From NCBI RefSeq assembly GCF_047238265.1, contig NZ_JBDFMM010000001.1, forward strand, positions 2,232,001 through 2,296,000: a stretch of DNA of 64,000 nt, in the 5' to 3' direction. The notes under the pieces are model-generated. The model was not told the origin of the DNA. It ran no database searches and saw only the letters and a list, made by a program, of their open reading frames with translations. Below, in pieces: positions 44,022 to 53,051 of this stretch (the first letter of the stretch is position 1; each line of letters begins with the position of its first letter). The stretch comes from Paenibacillus_F sp047238265. GTDB taxonomy: Bacteria > Bacillota > Bacilli > Paenibacillales > NBRC-103111. Position numbers and translations under genes: made by a program.

Positions 44022-44774
44022 GTGAAAACAGAACCGGCCGGCAAAGCCGTCATCGTGACGGGAGCGGCCTCCGGCATCGGCCGTGTGCTCGCGCGCCGCT
44101 ATGCCGAGCGGGGGGACGCCGTCGTCCTGGCAGATTATGACGAGGCTGCCGGGGAAGACAACGCGCGGAGAATCCGCGAAGAAGGCGGGGAAGCGCTGTT
44201 CGTTCCGGCGGATATGAGCCGGCCCGGCGACATCGTCCGCCTTATCGAACGGGCGGCCGCGGCATACGGCGCGATCGGCAGCCTGATCAACAACGCCGGC
44301 GTCTCCGAATGGAAGTCGCCGTACGATTTGACGGTGGAGGAGTGGGACCGCGTCCTCCACACGAATCTGCGCGGCACGTTCCTGTGCGCGCGGGAGGCGG
44401 CGAAGCGGATGCGCGAAACCGGAGGCGGCAGCATCGTCAACATCGCGTCCACGCGGGCGCTGATGTCGGAGCCCTCCTCGGAAGCGTACGCCGCTTCGAA
44501 GGGAGCAATCGCGGCGCTGACGCATGCGCTCGCGGTTTCGCTGGGCCCGGACGGCATCCGCGTGAACTGCATCAGCCCCGGCTGGATCGAGACGGGGGAC
44601 TACGGGGCGCTGAAGCCGTCCGACCACAAGCAGCACCCTGCGGGCCGGGTCGGGACGCCGGACGATGTCGCAAGGGCCTGCTTTTATTTCACCGATCCCG
44701 AGAACGGCTTCGTTACCGGAGAGAATCTCGTACTTGACGGGGGAATGACCCGCAAAATGATGTATGAAGAATAG
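44022..44774 (+). CDS. Short-chain dehydrogenase/reductase
   Basis: A 250-residue classical SDR. The cofactor motif is TGAASGIG, with ADYDEAAG after strand 2 (acidic end, favouring NAD), NNAG at strand 4, and a Ser...YAASK catalytic set. The C-terminus (GFVTGENLVLDGGMT) is typical of glucose/3-oxoacyl dehydrogenase-like members. The substrate is unknown. The start is GTG at 44022 after AAAGGAGGG. It is divergent from the SgrR-type regulator with a gap of about 108 bases. Confidence 0.9.
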   Translation: MKTEPAGKAVIVTGAASGIGRVLARRYAERGDAVVLADYDEAAGEDNARRIREEGGEALFVPADMSRPGDIVRLIERAAAAYGAIGSLINNAGVSEWKSPYDLTVEEWDRVLHTNLRGTFLCAREAAKRMRETGGGSIVNIASTRALMSEPSSEAYAASKGAIAALTHALAVSLGPDGIRVNCISPGWIETGDYGALKPSDHKQHPAGRVGTPDDVARACFYFTDPENGFVTGENLVLDGGMTRKMMYEE

Positions 44775-44812
44775 AAAGACCGGGGCGGGATGCGCTCCGG
44801 TCTTCGCTTTTT
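44775..44812 (+). terminator. Terminator of the SDR gene
   Basis: AAGACCGG and CCGGTCTT pair around a GC-rich loop, followed shortly by five T residues. Confidence 0.7.
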
Positions 44813-44863
44813 AACCGAATAATTGTAAACTAATAAGGAAAGGGACTTTAGACTAAAAAAGAG

Positions 44864-45145
44864 GTGTTTTTCATCAAGATTCTTATTATATATCTTCTTA
44901 TCGTTAATCTTGTCGCGTACGTGTGGATGGGTGCGGACAAACGCAGAGCGCGCAGCGGGGAGTGGCGCGTACCGGAGAAGCGGCTGTTCCTGACGGCTCT
45001 TATCGGAGGAGCTCCCGGTATCTGGGCAGGCATGTACGCTTACAAGCACAAGACCAGACATTTCGCGTTCAAATACGGAATCCCGCTTCTGCTGGCCGTT
45101 AATGTGATCGTCTTCTGGAAATTGTTCCGCTTTGTGGGCGAGTAA
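44864..45145 (+). CDS. DUF1294 membrane protein
   Basis: About 90 residues: a membrane helix, the DUF1294 motif YVWMGADKRRARSGEWRVPEKRLF, an ALIGGAPGIWAGMYAYKHKTRHFAFKYGIPLL helix and a third helix. Function unknown. The start is uncertain. GTG at 44864 overlaps the best ribosome site, AAGAGGTG, while that site's usual spacing points to an ATC at 44873 in the same frame; no ATG or TTG is available in between. Confidence 0.78.
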   Translation: MFFIKILIIYLLIVNLVAYVWMGADKRRARSGEWRVPEKRLFLTALIGGAPGIWAGMYAYKHKTRHFAFKYGIPLLLAVNVIVFWKLFRFVGE

Positions 45146-45505
45146 AGATTCATGCCCGAGCAAGCCGGGTAAACGAAACTGGAAACTACTTGAAGATTAA
45201 TGAAGAAAAACTCCAATTGATGTGGTAGAATAAAAAAATACATAGAAATTATTTTAACCGGGATTACAAAGATACGACGACAGTCGTTAAGCCGGGGTGC
45301 CTCCAGGGCCGCCCGGCCGAAGAGCAGGGAAGTAAGCCATCCGACTTGACTCCTTGAACCAAACACCCTATGATGGAAAGGCTGCCGTCCGCTGCTGCTC
45401 GCGGATGGCTTTATGCTGTGGACTTCAACCCCCGGCTCCCGGCGCAGTCGCGCCATATTTTCGGCCGGAAACGCACATTCTTTTTAACGACCGGAGGAGA
45501 TCGTG
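45146..45505 (+). other. Leader region with several possible hairpins
   Basis: 360 bases ahead of a small gene. Visible pairings are ACGAC-GACA-GTCGT near 45276, a GGGGTG (about 45295) to CACCCT (about 45364) outer pairing around GC-rich inner stems such as GGCCGCCCGGCC, and CCGTCCGC with GCGGATGG (about 45385-45410). I cannot match it to a known riboswitch class. An AT-rich stretch near 45225-45245 could hold the promoter. Confidence 0.4.
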
Positions 45506-45751
45506 ATGGAGCATACATTTCTGATCGTCAAAGTGGCGGAACAGGAACAATTACATACGGTGATCCGAACCCTGAAACAACATATGCTGGCTCCTCTGCT
45601 GGCCTGGAAAACGCCCGGGAAGAGACACCGCTCTCACCTGATTCTGCGCGGGGATCTCGCCCGCTTGACGGAAGCCAAATTACTGCTGGGCGGGCTGATG
45701 TCGGCTCAAAGCATCGAGATGGATTTCCAGGTGCTGATGCTGGCGTCGTAG
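45506..45751 (+). CDS. Small protein of unknown function (81 residues)
   Basis: An 81-residue basic protein with alternating strands and two helices (HTFLIVKVAEQEQLHTVIRTL, then LTEAKLLLGGLMSA). No membrane segment and no motif I recognise. GGAGGAG lies eight bases before the ATG at 45506. A GTG three bases earlier is also possible. It follows the structured leader. Confidence 0.6.
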   Translation: MEHTFLIVKVAEQEQLHTVIRTLKQHMLAPLLAWKTPGKRHRSHLILRGDLARLTEAKLLLGGLMSAQSIEMDFQVLMLAS

Positions 45752-45861
45752 CGCATTTTCCGCGCTTCTCCGTTCCGGGATCACAGTCCCTTAAGGTTGT
45801 CAGTCCATAACCGGTATGCTAAGGTGGACGTACATCCTTTTTGAAGGGGGCGCCAGACGGA

Positions 45862-46251
45862 ATGAATCCCGATTTTATTTCTATCCAGATGACAGACGGC
45901 GAATTGAAATATTCCCACAAAAAAAGCGGTCTGGGACTTACGGTCACGACGAAAGAACTCATCGTCCAGAAACCCCACGTCAATTACTATATCCCTTTGC
46001 AGGCGATTCTCAGCATTGTGCCTTTCGAGGCCAAAGGACGCACGCTTACGCTTTCTTCCCGAAGCGGAGGCGGGAGCGAGCTGACTTCGATGTCGGCCGG
46101 TCTTCCGCATTACAAGCTCAGCGTCAGCGGAGTAAAGCTTCACAACAGAAGCGGCATCTTCACCATGGGTGCGGTGGAATTCATCGTTCCGCTGCGCGAC
46201 GAGCTGCTGCTGACCGTCTCGCGCTTGAGCGGCCTTCACGCCGTGGAGTAA
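45862..46251 (+). CDS. Unknown beta-rich protein (129 residues)
   Basis: A 129-residue protein, mostly beta strands by pattern, beginning MNPDFISIQMTDGELKYSHKK. It contains ILSIVPFEAKGRTLTL and a final helix. I recognise no family; the PH-like strand pattern is only suggestive. GAAGGGGG lies about 11 bases before the ATG at 45862. It is followed by a strong terminator. Confidence 0.6.
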   Translation: MNPDFISIQMTDGELKYSHKKSGLGLTVTTKELIVQKPHVNYYIPLQAILSIVPFEAKGRTLTLSSRSGGGSELTSMSAGLPHYKLSVSGVKLHNRSGIFTMGAVEFIVPLRDELLLTVSRLSGLHAVE

Positions 46252-46297
46252 GGCCGCAAGCATCGCAGGCAGCCTGAACACAGGGCGACGCACATAC

Positions 46298-46346
46298 AAA
46301 ACCCCCGCAGACAAGCCTTACGGCCACATGACTGCGGGGGTTTTTG
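46298..46346. terminator. Terminator, probably bidirectional
   Basis: AAAACCCCCGCAG and CTGCGGGGGTTTTT form a 13-pair stem with a 21-base loop. It can serve the genes on both sides. Confidence 0.85.
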
Positions 46347-46420
46347 CATAGCCGGCTCCGGCTGTCGGCCTTCCGTGCTGCGCTCGGGTCAACCGGCTTA
46401 CGCCGTTTTCGGCGGCAGGC

Positions 46421-46627
46421 TCAGGCTCTGTCGGGTGTCGATTCGGGCCGGTAGCCGGCTTCCGATTCCTCGCCAAAGCCATGGTCATCATCGATGGTGC
46501 CGGCTGTGTAGGACTTGAGGAACTGCTCCCGGGTCAGTTCCGTTCCCTGAGAGGAAGTGACTTCGGCTGCTTCCTTGGAAGATTGGGGGGCGCCCAGTAC
46601 GAAATTAGGATCGTGATTTTCGGTCAT
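46421..46627 (-). CDS. Small acidic protein of unknown function (68 residues)
   Basis: A 68-residue, highly acidic, probably disordered protein (MTENHDPNFVLGAPQSSKEAAE ending YRPESTPDRA). AAAGGAG lies about eight bases before the ATG at 46627 on the minus strand. No Cys or membrane segment. The composition would suit a small spore or stress protein, but that is a guess. Confidence 0.55.
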   Translation of the reverse strand: MTENHDPNFVLGAPQSSKEAAEVTSSQGTELTREQFLKSYTAGTIDDDHGFGEESEAGYRPESTPDRA

Positions 46628-46808
46628 AAACAGGTTCTCCTTTAGAAAGACTTCCGTATGGAAGTCCTGGATGGCGTTAGTATGTGCCGGACACGGCCGG
46701 ATTATAACTTTCGCTGCGCTTTTAACTAACGTGCCGCCCGGTTTTGTATGGATTGAAATCAACTTCAAGAGTTCACATAGTTTTAAAAAAAGAAAAACAG
46801 ACCAGACA

Positions 46809-47865
46809 TTAAAAAAACTTAATGCCCGTCTGTTTTTCGTTTTCTTCGGCGCCTTTGAAAAATTGCTCGACCAGTTTGTCCAGCCTCACGATCTGATGAC
46901 CGTAGTCATAGATCCCGGAAGCAACCACAACGAGCCGGTGCAGGTCCCCGGTGCTGCTGGAAGCGTCCGTTATGAGTCTCAGGAAGGCGTCGTTTTTGAG
47001 ATCCATCGCTTCAAGCTTCTCGTAGGACTCGTTCTTATACTTCTTCTCGAATTTCATAAGCACATACTCATGATATTGGGTAAGGGCTTCCAAGTGCTCG
47101 TCGACGAAGGCGTTCATGTTTGAAGTGCGTGAAGCCTGGAAATAATGCTCTTCGACCAGCTGTAAAATATCCACGCCCTTGCGCAGGGTATGAAGCATCT
47201 GCTTATAGACGACAAGCCGCTTGGACTGGCTGTATTTCAGCCGCTTGAGCTTCTTCTGTTCTTCTTCGAAGAGCTTGTATTTCTCCTCCAGCCGGAACAG
47301 CGCGCCCACGACGCCGTCTTTCGTCTCCTGAAAAACGGATTCTTTCATTTCATTGGAAATGACGGTCCTCTGCAGCGGCGAAATCTGACTGAAAACGCCG
47401 TGCACTTCTTCCATAAACCGCTTCTGCCAGTTAGGCGGGAAGAACAGCACGTTAATGACGAAGGCGGACCCGACTCCGAGCGAAGTGAGCAGGAAGCGGT
47501 TGACGGCGAACCACCAGTGGCCGCCGGAAGCATCCATGACCGCGATAACCGTTACGAGGGTGAGGCCGATGTTCGCTTCCATTTTCATTTTAAGACAGAT
47601 CATAATGGCCAGAATACAAACGATTCCGATGGCTATCGGGTGCTTGGGAAAGAACGTACCGGCGACGAGCGCGAGCGCGGCTCCCAAGGTGTTGGTTTGC
47701 AGTCTGATCGAGAAAATATCGCCAGGACCGGTAAATGGACGGCTGCAGGGCGAAGATCGCGGCAACCGCGGCAATAACCGGGGCGGTCGTATGCAAAAGC
47801 ATACTTAAGTACAAAGCTAGAGTGACGGCCATGCCCGTCTTTAACATTCTGGCTCCGAACGTCAC
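46809..47865 (-). pseudogene. Frameshifted FUSC/aromatic-acid-exporter family protein
   Basis: Two minus-strand frames join into one 352-codon gene. The first frame starts GTG at 47865 (TFGARMLKTGMAVTLALYLS) and reads to SIYRSWRYFLDQ. The second resumes with LQTNTLGAALALVAGTFFPKHPIAIGI and ends at 46809. One extra base at about 47703 breaks the frame; the total is 3n+1, consistent with that. The membrane half is typical of FUSC/ArAE proteins, the cytoplasmic half is coiled-coil-like. Either a genuine recent pseudogene or a sequence error. Confidence 0.85.
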
Positions 47866-48076
47866 ATGCAGTAACTCCCTTCAGATGGTTCGAGATGACG
47901 AACTCATTATCGCATTGCAGGAGCGGACTAGTCAATCGGCCGGAAAATTACCGGCGGAGCGGGCCTTGAGAGCGGCGTGAAAACCGTAAAATCCCCCCTG
48001 CTGCAGTCAAAAGCTGTTAGTTTCACATACCCGCGGGAACGGTTATTGAAAAGGTGTAGAGGCTGGGAGGCATAAC

Positions 48077-48796
48077 ATGGAGCTACTATTAATCGTCATC
48101 TATTTAGGGATCGTACTGCTCGTTATTGAAATTTCGGCGGTACTGATGATGCTGACCGGGCTGGACAACGAAATCGCCCGCTTTCAAGTCACTTCCCTGC
48201 TGACAGGCACGGGCTTTACCACACAGGAATCCGAGCTCATTATCCGGCATCCGGTTCGCAGGCGAATCGGTATTTTTCTCATTTTGTTCGGCGTATTCTC
48301 TCTGGCCGTTATCATTACACTCGTGTCCAACCTGCTTGAAAAGAGGTTCCGGCTGCCCGAGCTGCTTATCATCACGGGTATTCTGGTTTTACTGCTGTTC
48401 GTTCTGAAAATGAAGCCGATGCACAAACGGCTGAGCAAAAAGCTTCATGCGCCTCTGGAGGAAGACGAAGGCGTGGAGGAGCTGCCGGTAAGCGAGCTTT
48501 TATACAAGGACGAAGAAGACTGGATCACCGATATTCCCATCATGGAAAATTCCGAGTACGAGCATTGTCATATCGACGAGCTCTGTACGGAAGAAGAAGA
48601 CATTAACCTGCTCTTTGTGCAGCGGGGATCGCTGAGAATCCGGAGACGGAGCAAAAATTCCGATACCACCATCGAAGCGGGGGATGTTTTGTACGTATAC
48701 GGGAACAGAAAGCAGATTTCGGAAAAATTCAGCAAAGAACTGGAACACAGGCACGAAAATCTGATCGACGAAAACAAGGCCGTTTCTCTCTTGTGA
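48077..48796 (+). CDS. Membrane protein with TrkA-C (RCK_C) domain
   Basis: A 239-residue protein with two or three N-terminal helices (about 2-28, 65-85 and 92-112) and a cytoplasmic tail that ends in a TrkA-C domain (DINLLFVQRGSLRIRRRSKNSDTTIEAGDVLYVYGNRKQI, about 170-215). RCK_C domains gate K+ or other transporters and some bind c-di-AMP. The membrane part is too small for a full K+ channel, and the transport role is unknown. GGGAGG precedes the ATG. Confidence 0.78.
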   Translation: MELLLIVIYLGIVLLVIEISAVLMMLTGLDNEIARFQVTSLLTGTGFTTQESELIIRHPVRRRIGIFLILFGVFSLAVIITLVSNLLEKRFRLPELLIITGILVLLLFVLKMKPMHKRLSKKLHAPLEEDEGVEELPVSELLYKDEEDWITDIPIMENSEYEHCHIDELCTEEEDINLLFVQRGSLRIRRRSKNSDTTIEAGDVLYVYGNRKQISEKFSKELEHRHENLIDENKAVSLL

Positions 48797-48867
48797 CGAA
48801 ACTATTCCTTCTTCCATGCGTTTAAATAATATGGAAAACCTTAACAAATGGAGATGAGGGATTTGGG

Positions 48868-51222
48868 ATGAAGAACAAACGCGCGGACCGCTTGCGCAAA
48901 GCGGGGCTCTTTACGGTGGCCGGCTCTCTTGGAGTCGGTCTTCTGCTGCCCGGAAATATCGGTGCGGAACCGGTGTCCGCTCCTGCATACAGGTTTCAGG
49001 AGGAACCGAAAGTCGTATCCGGAAGCGCACCGGTTCCAGCAGCCGAAATACCGGATAGCGCCAAGCTGGAGAAAGAGGCCAAGATTACGAAAGAGCAGGC
49101 GATTGCCAGGCTGAGAGAGTTGTTTCCCGACCTCAAGAAAGCGGAAGTGTCGTCGGCGAAGCTGGACGATTCGGCGGACGGCTATCCGCCCCTTCCGGGA
49201 CTTGCCTGGACGATTTCCTGGTCCGTGACGCAAGGAAATTCCACTACGTCCTTCCACAGTAGGGTGGATGCACGGACCGGAGATGTTCTGTCTACCGCTA
49301 TTCCTGACGACCGGCTTCAAGAAAAGGAGAGTTTTTATCCCCCGGCGGTCAATCAGGAGAAAGCCGCTCAAATCGCCCTGGACTTTGTGAAAAAGGCGGT
49401 GCCGTCCCTGGAAAAAGAAACCCTTGAACGTTATTTTGCCAACGGATCACAAAGCGCGCTGTTCGGGCCGCTCTCTTACGATTTGTCATTCAGGCGTAAA
49501 GTGAACGGTTTGTTCGTCGATTTCGAAGGCATCAACGTTCGGGTAAGCGGGGACGGCCGGGTTACGGGGCTCAACGCCAGTTTTCACAGAGGCTCGTTTC
49601 CTTCCGCCGCCCCTCAAATAACCTCGGAGGAGGCGGCCGCCAAGTACAAGAAGGATTTTACGGTCGATTTGCAGTACGTGAAACTTCATAATGAATCGGG
49701 TCCTGAAGAATGGATACTCGGTTATGCACGGAATCCTTTGTTTTATATGCCTGTCGACGCGCAGAGCGGGGAGTATGTGTCCACGGGAATTTATACCGCC
49801 TACGGGCCTTCGGCTTATGTGGATATCCCGAAAACCGGCTCTTCTTTCAAAACGCATACGGGAGCGCCGCTAAGCGCGGAGCAAGCGGCAGAACGCGTAA
49901 AAGCGACGGGTTACGTTCCGGAGGGAAGCAAGCTGGTTCAGAAATTTGAGCAGGAAGACTGGCGCGTGCCCGGACAGCTCGTCTGGAGTCTGAACTGGGA
50001 GGACGAAGCCGAAAACCGCGACAAATACAGTGCGATTGTCGATGTCCGGACGGGGCAAATCCTCGAACTAAACGATAACGGAGTCTATCCGCCCTGGAAC
50101 CGGAATTCTAACGTGAAGGCGCGCAGCATTAAAAAAGAAACCGCGGATGCGAGAGCGCTTCAATTGATTGATAAGCTCGTTCCGCAAGCCTCTGAAAACT
50201 GGAAGCTGATCAAGAACGATTCGATAACGAACCAGGCTTCAAGTCAGAAAAACGAGCCGTTTACGTACCAGTTTCAGCGGGTTTATAAAGGAATTCCCGT
50301 TCAGGATCAGCTCATTATCCTCAATCTCCACGGAGACGGGAGCCTGTATACGCTTCAGCTTCCTTACGAGCAGGAAGACATCGGTGAGGCTTTAAAGGCG
50401 GTTAAACCCGCTGCCGTAACGAAGGAAGAGGCCCTGAAACGTCTGCAGGGCGACGGACAAGTAAGCTTGGCCTATACGATGAACGGGGCTTTCTACAACA
50501 GGGGCGATGAGAAAGACAGAAAACTGCTGCTCGTTTACCGGCAGGTCACCGGAGAGGAGACGATCCAGCAGGTACTCGATGCGTCGTCCGGCAAGCTCCG
50601 GGATTTGAGACCGTTCAGCCAACCGGCCGCCAAGCCGCCCGAGGCAAAGGATATACAAGACCATTGGGCGCAAAAAGAGCTGGCCGAACTCCTCCGGCTC
50701 CAAGTTCTCGTGCCCGGCGGGGACGGGAATGTGAACCCGGAAGCCGTTCTTACTTACGGGGATTGGCTGACGATGTTTGCCCGTGGAATCAGACCGGTGC
50801 CGTTTTACGGGGAGAGCTACCGGAAGGCCGAAGCGCTTTATGCGGATGTCCAGCCGGGGAGTCCCTACTACGGAGCCGTCAGTCTGCTCACCGATCTGAA
50901 CCGGTTGAAGACAGACCCCGAAAAGAAGCTCGGTGTGGATGAGCCTTTGACGCGCGAGAAGCTTGCCGCGGCGCTTGTCAACGAGCTGCGGTACGAGAAG
51001 CTTTCCTCCCTGCTGAATAAACCGATCGGCAAGCTTGGGGTAACGGACGAAGACGTTATCGGGAATAAAGCCGATGTTTTCCTGGTCATGAAGCTTGGCC
51101 TGATGCGGGATATCGGGGGCGAGTTCCGTCCGCATGATAAGGTAACGCGGGCGCAGGCGGCCATCGTTCTTTTGCGGATGGCGGGGCTTCAAGGCAGAAC
51201 GGATCAGCCGATAGCCTATTAG
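48868..51222 (+). CDS. Secreted YcdB/YcdC-repeat protein with C-terminal SLH domains
   Basis: A 784-residue exported protein. A signal peptide (about 1-32) is followed by repeated YcdB/YcdC (PepSY-like) units: TKEQAIARLRELFPD, WTISWSVTQGNS, SRVDARTGDVLST, and again near 380-400 with DVRTGQILELND. From about 600 to the end are SLH-type segments (IQDHWAQKELAELLRLQVL, DVQPGSPYYGAVSLL, HDKVTRAQAAIVLLRMAG) that bind secondary wall polymers. It should sit on the cell surface; the repeats may inhibit a protease or bind a ligand. GAGATGAGGG lies before the ATG. Confidence 0.87.
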   Translation: MKNKRADRLRKAGLFTVAGSLGVGLLLPGNIGAEPVSAPAYRFQEEPKVVSGSAPVPAAEIPDSAKLEKEAKITKEQAIARLRELFPDLKKAEVSSAKLDDSADGYPPLPGLAWTISWSVTQGNSTTSFHSRVDARTGDVLSTAIPDDRLQEKESFYPPAVNQEKAAQIALDFVKKAVPSLEKETLERYFANGSQSALFGPLSYDLSFRRKVNGLFVDFEGINVRVSGDGRVTGLNASFHRGSFPSAAPQITSEEAAAKYKKDFTVDLQYVKLHNESGPEEWILGYARNPLFYMPVDAQSGEYVSTGIYTAYGPSAYVDIPKTGSSFKTHTGAPLSAEQAAERVKATGYVPEGSKLVQKFEQEDWRVPGQLVWSLNWEDEAENRDKYSAIVDVRTGQILELNDNGVYPPWNRNSNVKARSIKKETADARALQLIDKLVPQASENWKLIKNDSITNQASSQKNEPFTYQFQRVYKGIPVQDQLIILNLHGDGSLYTLQLPYEQEDIGEALKAVKPAAVTKEEALKRLQGDGQVSLAYTMNGAFYNRGDEKDRKLLLVYRQVTGEETIQQVLDASSGKLRDLRPFSQPAAKPPEAKDIQDHWAQKELAELLRLQVLVPGGDGNVNPEAVLTYGDWLTMFARGIRPVPFYGESYRKAEALYADVQPGSPYYGAVSLLTDLNRLKTDPEKKLGVDEPLTREKLAAALVNELRYEKLSSLLNKPIGKLGVTDEDVIGNKADVFLVMKLGLMRDIGGEFRPHDKVTRAQAAIVLLRMAGLQGRTDQPIAY

Positions 51223-51356
51223 CCGGCGTCCAAGCCAAGAATGGCGGCAATGAAGCGGATCCGGCCTCGCAGGGGCGTAAACCCGCTGGCCCGTTAAAGA
51301 ATGCGCAGCGAGGATGACCGGTGCGCGGAGTCCGGAAATGAGGGCAGCATAGCGAC

Positions 51357-51398
51357 AAAAAAAGCCCGGCCAGAGTTATTCAGGCCGGGCTTTTTTGC
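51357..51398. terminator. Bidirectional terminator
   Basis: AAAAAAAGCCCGGCC and GGCCGGGCTTTTTT form a strong stem; runs of A and T on both sides allow use from either strand. Confidence 0.9.
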
Positions 51399-51646
51399 TG
51401 TAGACCGATATGCCGCGCGACTCTAGTTCGTGAACGGCTGGAAGCGGAGGCGGCTTATAATCAGGCTTCGATAAGCCGGTGCAAAGGATCAGTCCGCGGG
51501 GCGTCATAACCTGCTGCCAGGCATACGCTCGAGAGCCCGGCGCCGGAGGCGGTTAATTCCGGCCCTACGCGCCGCACCGCGGCGAAACTCCGCTCCTGAT
51601 GCCGGAAACAGCCGCAATCCGAACGGGCAAAGTCCGCGCATGGCGG
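51399..51646. other. GC-rich non-coding stretch
   Basis: With the terminator this makes a gap of about 420 bases between convergent genes. GC-rich open frames cross it on both strands but none has a ribosome site or family resemblance. I see nothing else in it. Confidence 0.3.
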
Positions 51647-52726
51647 CTAGTACGTGCTGCGCGCCCGGCCGGGCAGTCTCCGCTGCAGCCAGCGGAGGGC
51701 GCGGGCCGCGTCCGGCTCGATGCAGGGGCGCATCGCGGCGGCGAACCGGCGGCCCGACAGCGCCGCCACGATCGCGGCCGCGGCCGCACATGCCGCCGCA
51801 AGCGCCCCGGCGGTCCCCGCCGCTCCCGCGCCCATCAGCCGGGCCAGCAGCTCCAGGAGCCCCGCTGCGCCCAGCAGCTTGATGGCGGCGCCATGGAGCA
51901 GGAAGACGTAGACCGTCCGTCCGCCGAGGACGGTCAAACGGCTTTCCGCGCGCGGGAGCAGCAGCAGGAACGCAGCCGATGCGGCGGCCTGCGCCGCGTA
52001 GCAGCCGAGGCGCAGCAGCGTGCCCGCCGCGGCCGGGACACCGAGCTGCGCGTAGCCGGCGCCGCCGGCGAGCCACTGCGCGGCGCTTTCCGCGCCCGCC
52101 GCGTGCCAGAACGCGGGCAGCGCCAGCAGCAGCAGCGCCGCAGCGGCCCGGATCGCGAGGCGCCGCACGGCCGGGCGCCGCCGGGGCTCCCGTTCTTCCC
52201 GCCAGTAGTAGCCGGCGAGGAAGAACGGGAAGAACACGAGCGTGCGCGTCAGGCCGAGCCACGCGCCCGCTTCCGCCGGCAGGAAGCCGGCCGCTACGCC
52301 GAGCAGGATGGCGGCGGCCACCGGGTGCTTAAGCCGGGTGAACGGGATGAGAAGCAGCTTCCAGCCGAAATGTGCGGTAAGGAACCAGAGCATCCAGTAA
52401 GGCAGCCAGAACGAATACCGGATGCCGGGGCTGTGGAGCCAGAACAGATCAAGGACCGAATACAAGGTCTGAAAGAAAAGATACTGCAGGGCGATCCGCA
52501 GCATTCCGGCTGCCGCTTCGGGTTTCTGCCAGTAGGTTTTGGCGAAATAGCCGGTTACCAGCACGAACACCGGCAGATGAAACGTGAAGATGGCGGTCAC
52601 GACAGCCTGCGCGGCTTCCGGCAGAGGCGGGAGGGTTAGCAGCAGGTTGACCAGAACGACCAGCAGGATCAGGAAAAAACGGACATTTGTGAAATAGACG
52701 GCAGTATGGTTTCGCATGGAGGTCAT
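51647..52726 (-). CDS. Acyltransferase-3-family membrane protein
   Basis: A ~359-residue protein with about ten membrane helices. MRNHTAVYFTNVRFFLILLVVLVN and FTFHLPVFVLVTGYFAKTYW match the acyltransferase 3 family, whose members O-acylate wall polymers, sugars or lipids. The second half is extremely GC- and Ala-rich and ends in a basic tail. The frame is open up to 52888, but the inferred start of transcription near 52840 rules out that start. ATG at 52726 (AAAGCGAG upstream) or 52717 are candidates. Confidence 0.78.
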   Translation of the reverse strand: MTSMRNHTAVYFTNVRFFLILLVVLVNLLLTLPPLPEAAQAVVTAIFTFHLPVFVLVTGYFAKTYWQKPEAAAGMLRIALQYLFFQTLYSVLDLFWLHSPGIRYSFWLPYWMLWFLTAHFGWKLLLIPFTRLKHPVAAAILLGVAAGFLPAEAGAWLGLTRTLVFFPFFLAGYYWREEREPRRRPAVRRLAIRAAAALLLLALPAFWHAAGAESAAQWLAGGAGYAQLGVPAAAGTLLRLGCYAAQAAASAAFLLLLPRAESRLTVLGGRTVYVFLLHGAAIKLLGAAGLLELLARLMGAGAAGTAGALAAACAAAAAIVAALSGRRFAAAMRPCIEPDAARALRWLQRRLPGRARSTY

Positions 52727-52846
52727 CTCGCTTTGTGCAAATTTTTGTTCGGTTCGGACTTTCGTTGTTTCTTTTTCTATAGTAGAAACGCCAGGCAGCC
52801 AAACCTGCCGGAAGCGGCTGTTACGGGTAGTTGGCTTTCTAAAAAA

Positions 52847-52889
52847 AGTATAGAACTTCTTGGTTGAAGTAATTGTGATATTATTCACA
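52847..52889 (-). promoter_or_regulatory. Minus-strand promoter with Fnr/Crp-type box (acyltransferase)
   Basis: TGTGA-TATTAT-TCACA (52874-52889) is a perfect match to the Fnr/Crp-type consensus TGTGA-N6-TCACA. Its centre lies about 41.5 bases upstream of a start point predicted from the minus-strand TATACT (52852-52847). That is the class II activator position. The -35 is poor, as expected for an activator-dependent promoter. Confidence 0.65.
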
Positions 52890-52962
52890 TGCCCTTATTA
52901 AGTAACGGCTTTCATTATGAAGAATGCTTGAACATGATTATTATCACTTATTTTGGGCTAAG

Positions 52963-53006
52963 TGTGATTAATATCACATACATACCTCCCGAGGGAGGAC
53001 TATACT
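52963..53006 (+). promoter_or_regulatory. Plus-strand promoter with Fnr/Crp-type box (zinc-ribbon/DoxX genes)
   Basis: TGTGA-TTAATA-TCACA (52963-52978) is again a perfect match. It is followed by TATACT at 53001-53006, putting its centre about 41.5-42.5 bases before the inferred start point. CCTCCCGAGGGAGG, a perfect palindrome, lies between the box and the -10. A degenerate fourth box (CATGA-TTATTA-TCACT) lies at 52933-52948. Confidence 0.7.
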
Positions 53007-53051
53007 AAAGTCAGAAAGAGAGAACAACACACGAAAGAAGGTGAAGGAGCC

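Noticed and set aside
43914..44636. N-terminal extension of the SgrR-type regulator
   Set aside because: The frame is open but runs antisense across the SDR gene and the divergent promoter. The ATG at 43913 has a ribosome site and matches the family's N-terminus.
51599..52639. Plus-strand open frame of 346 codons opposite the acyltransferase
   Set aside because: It is Arg/Gly/Glu-rich low complexity caused by high GC. The minus strand has proper membrane helices and a family match.
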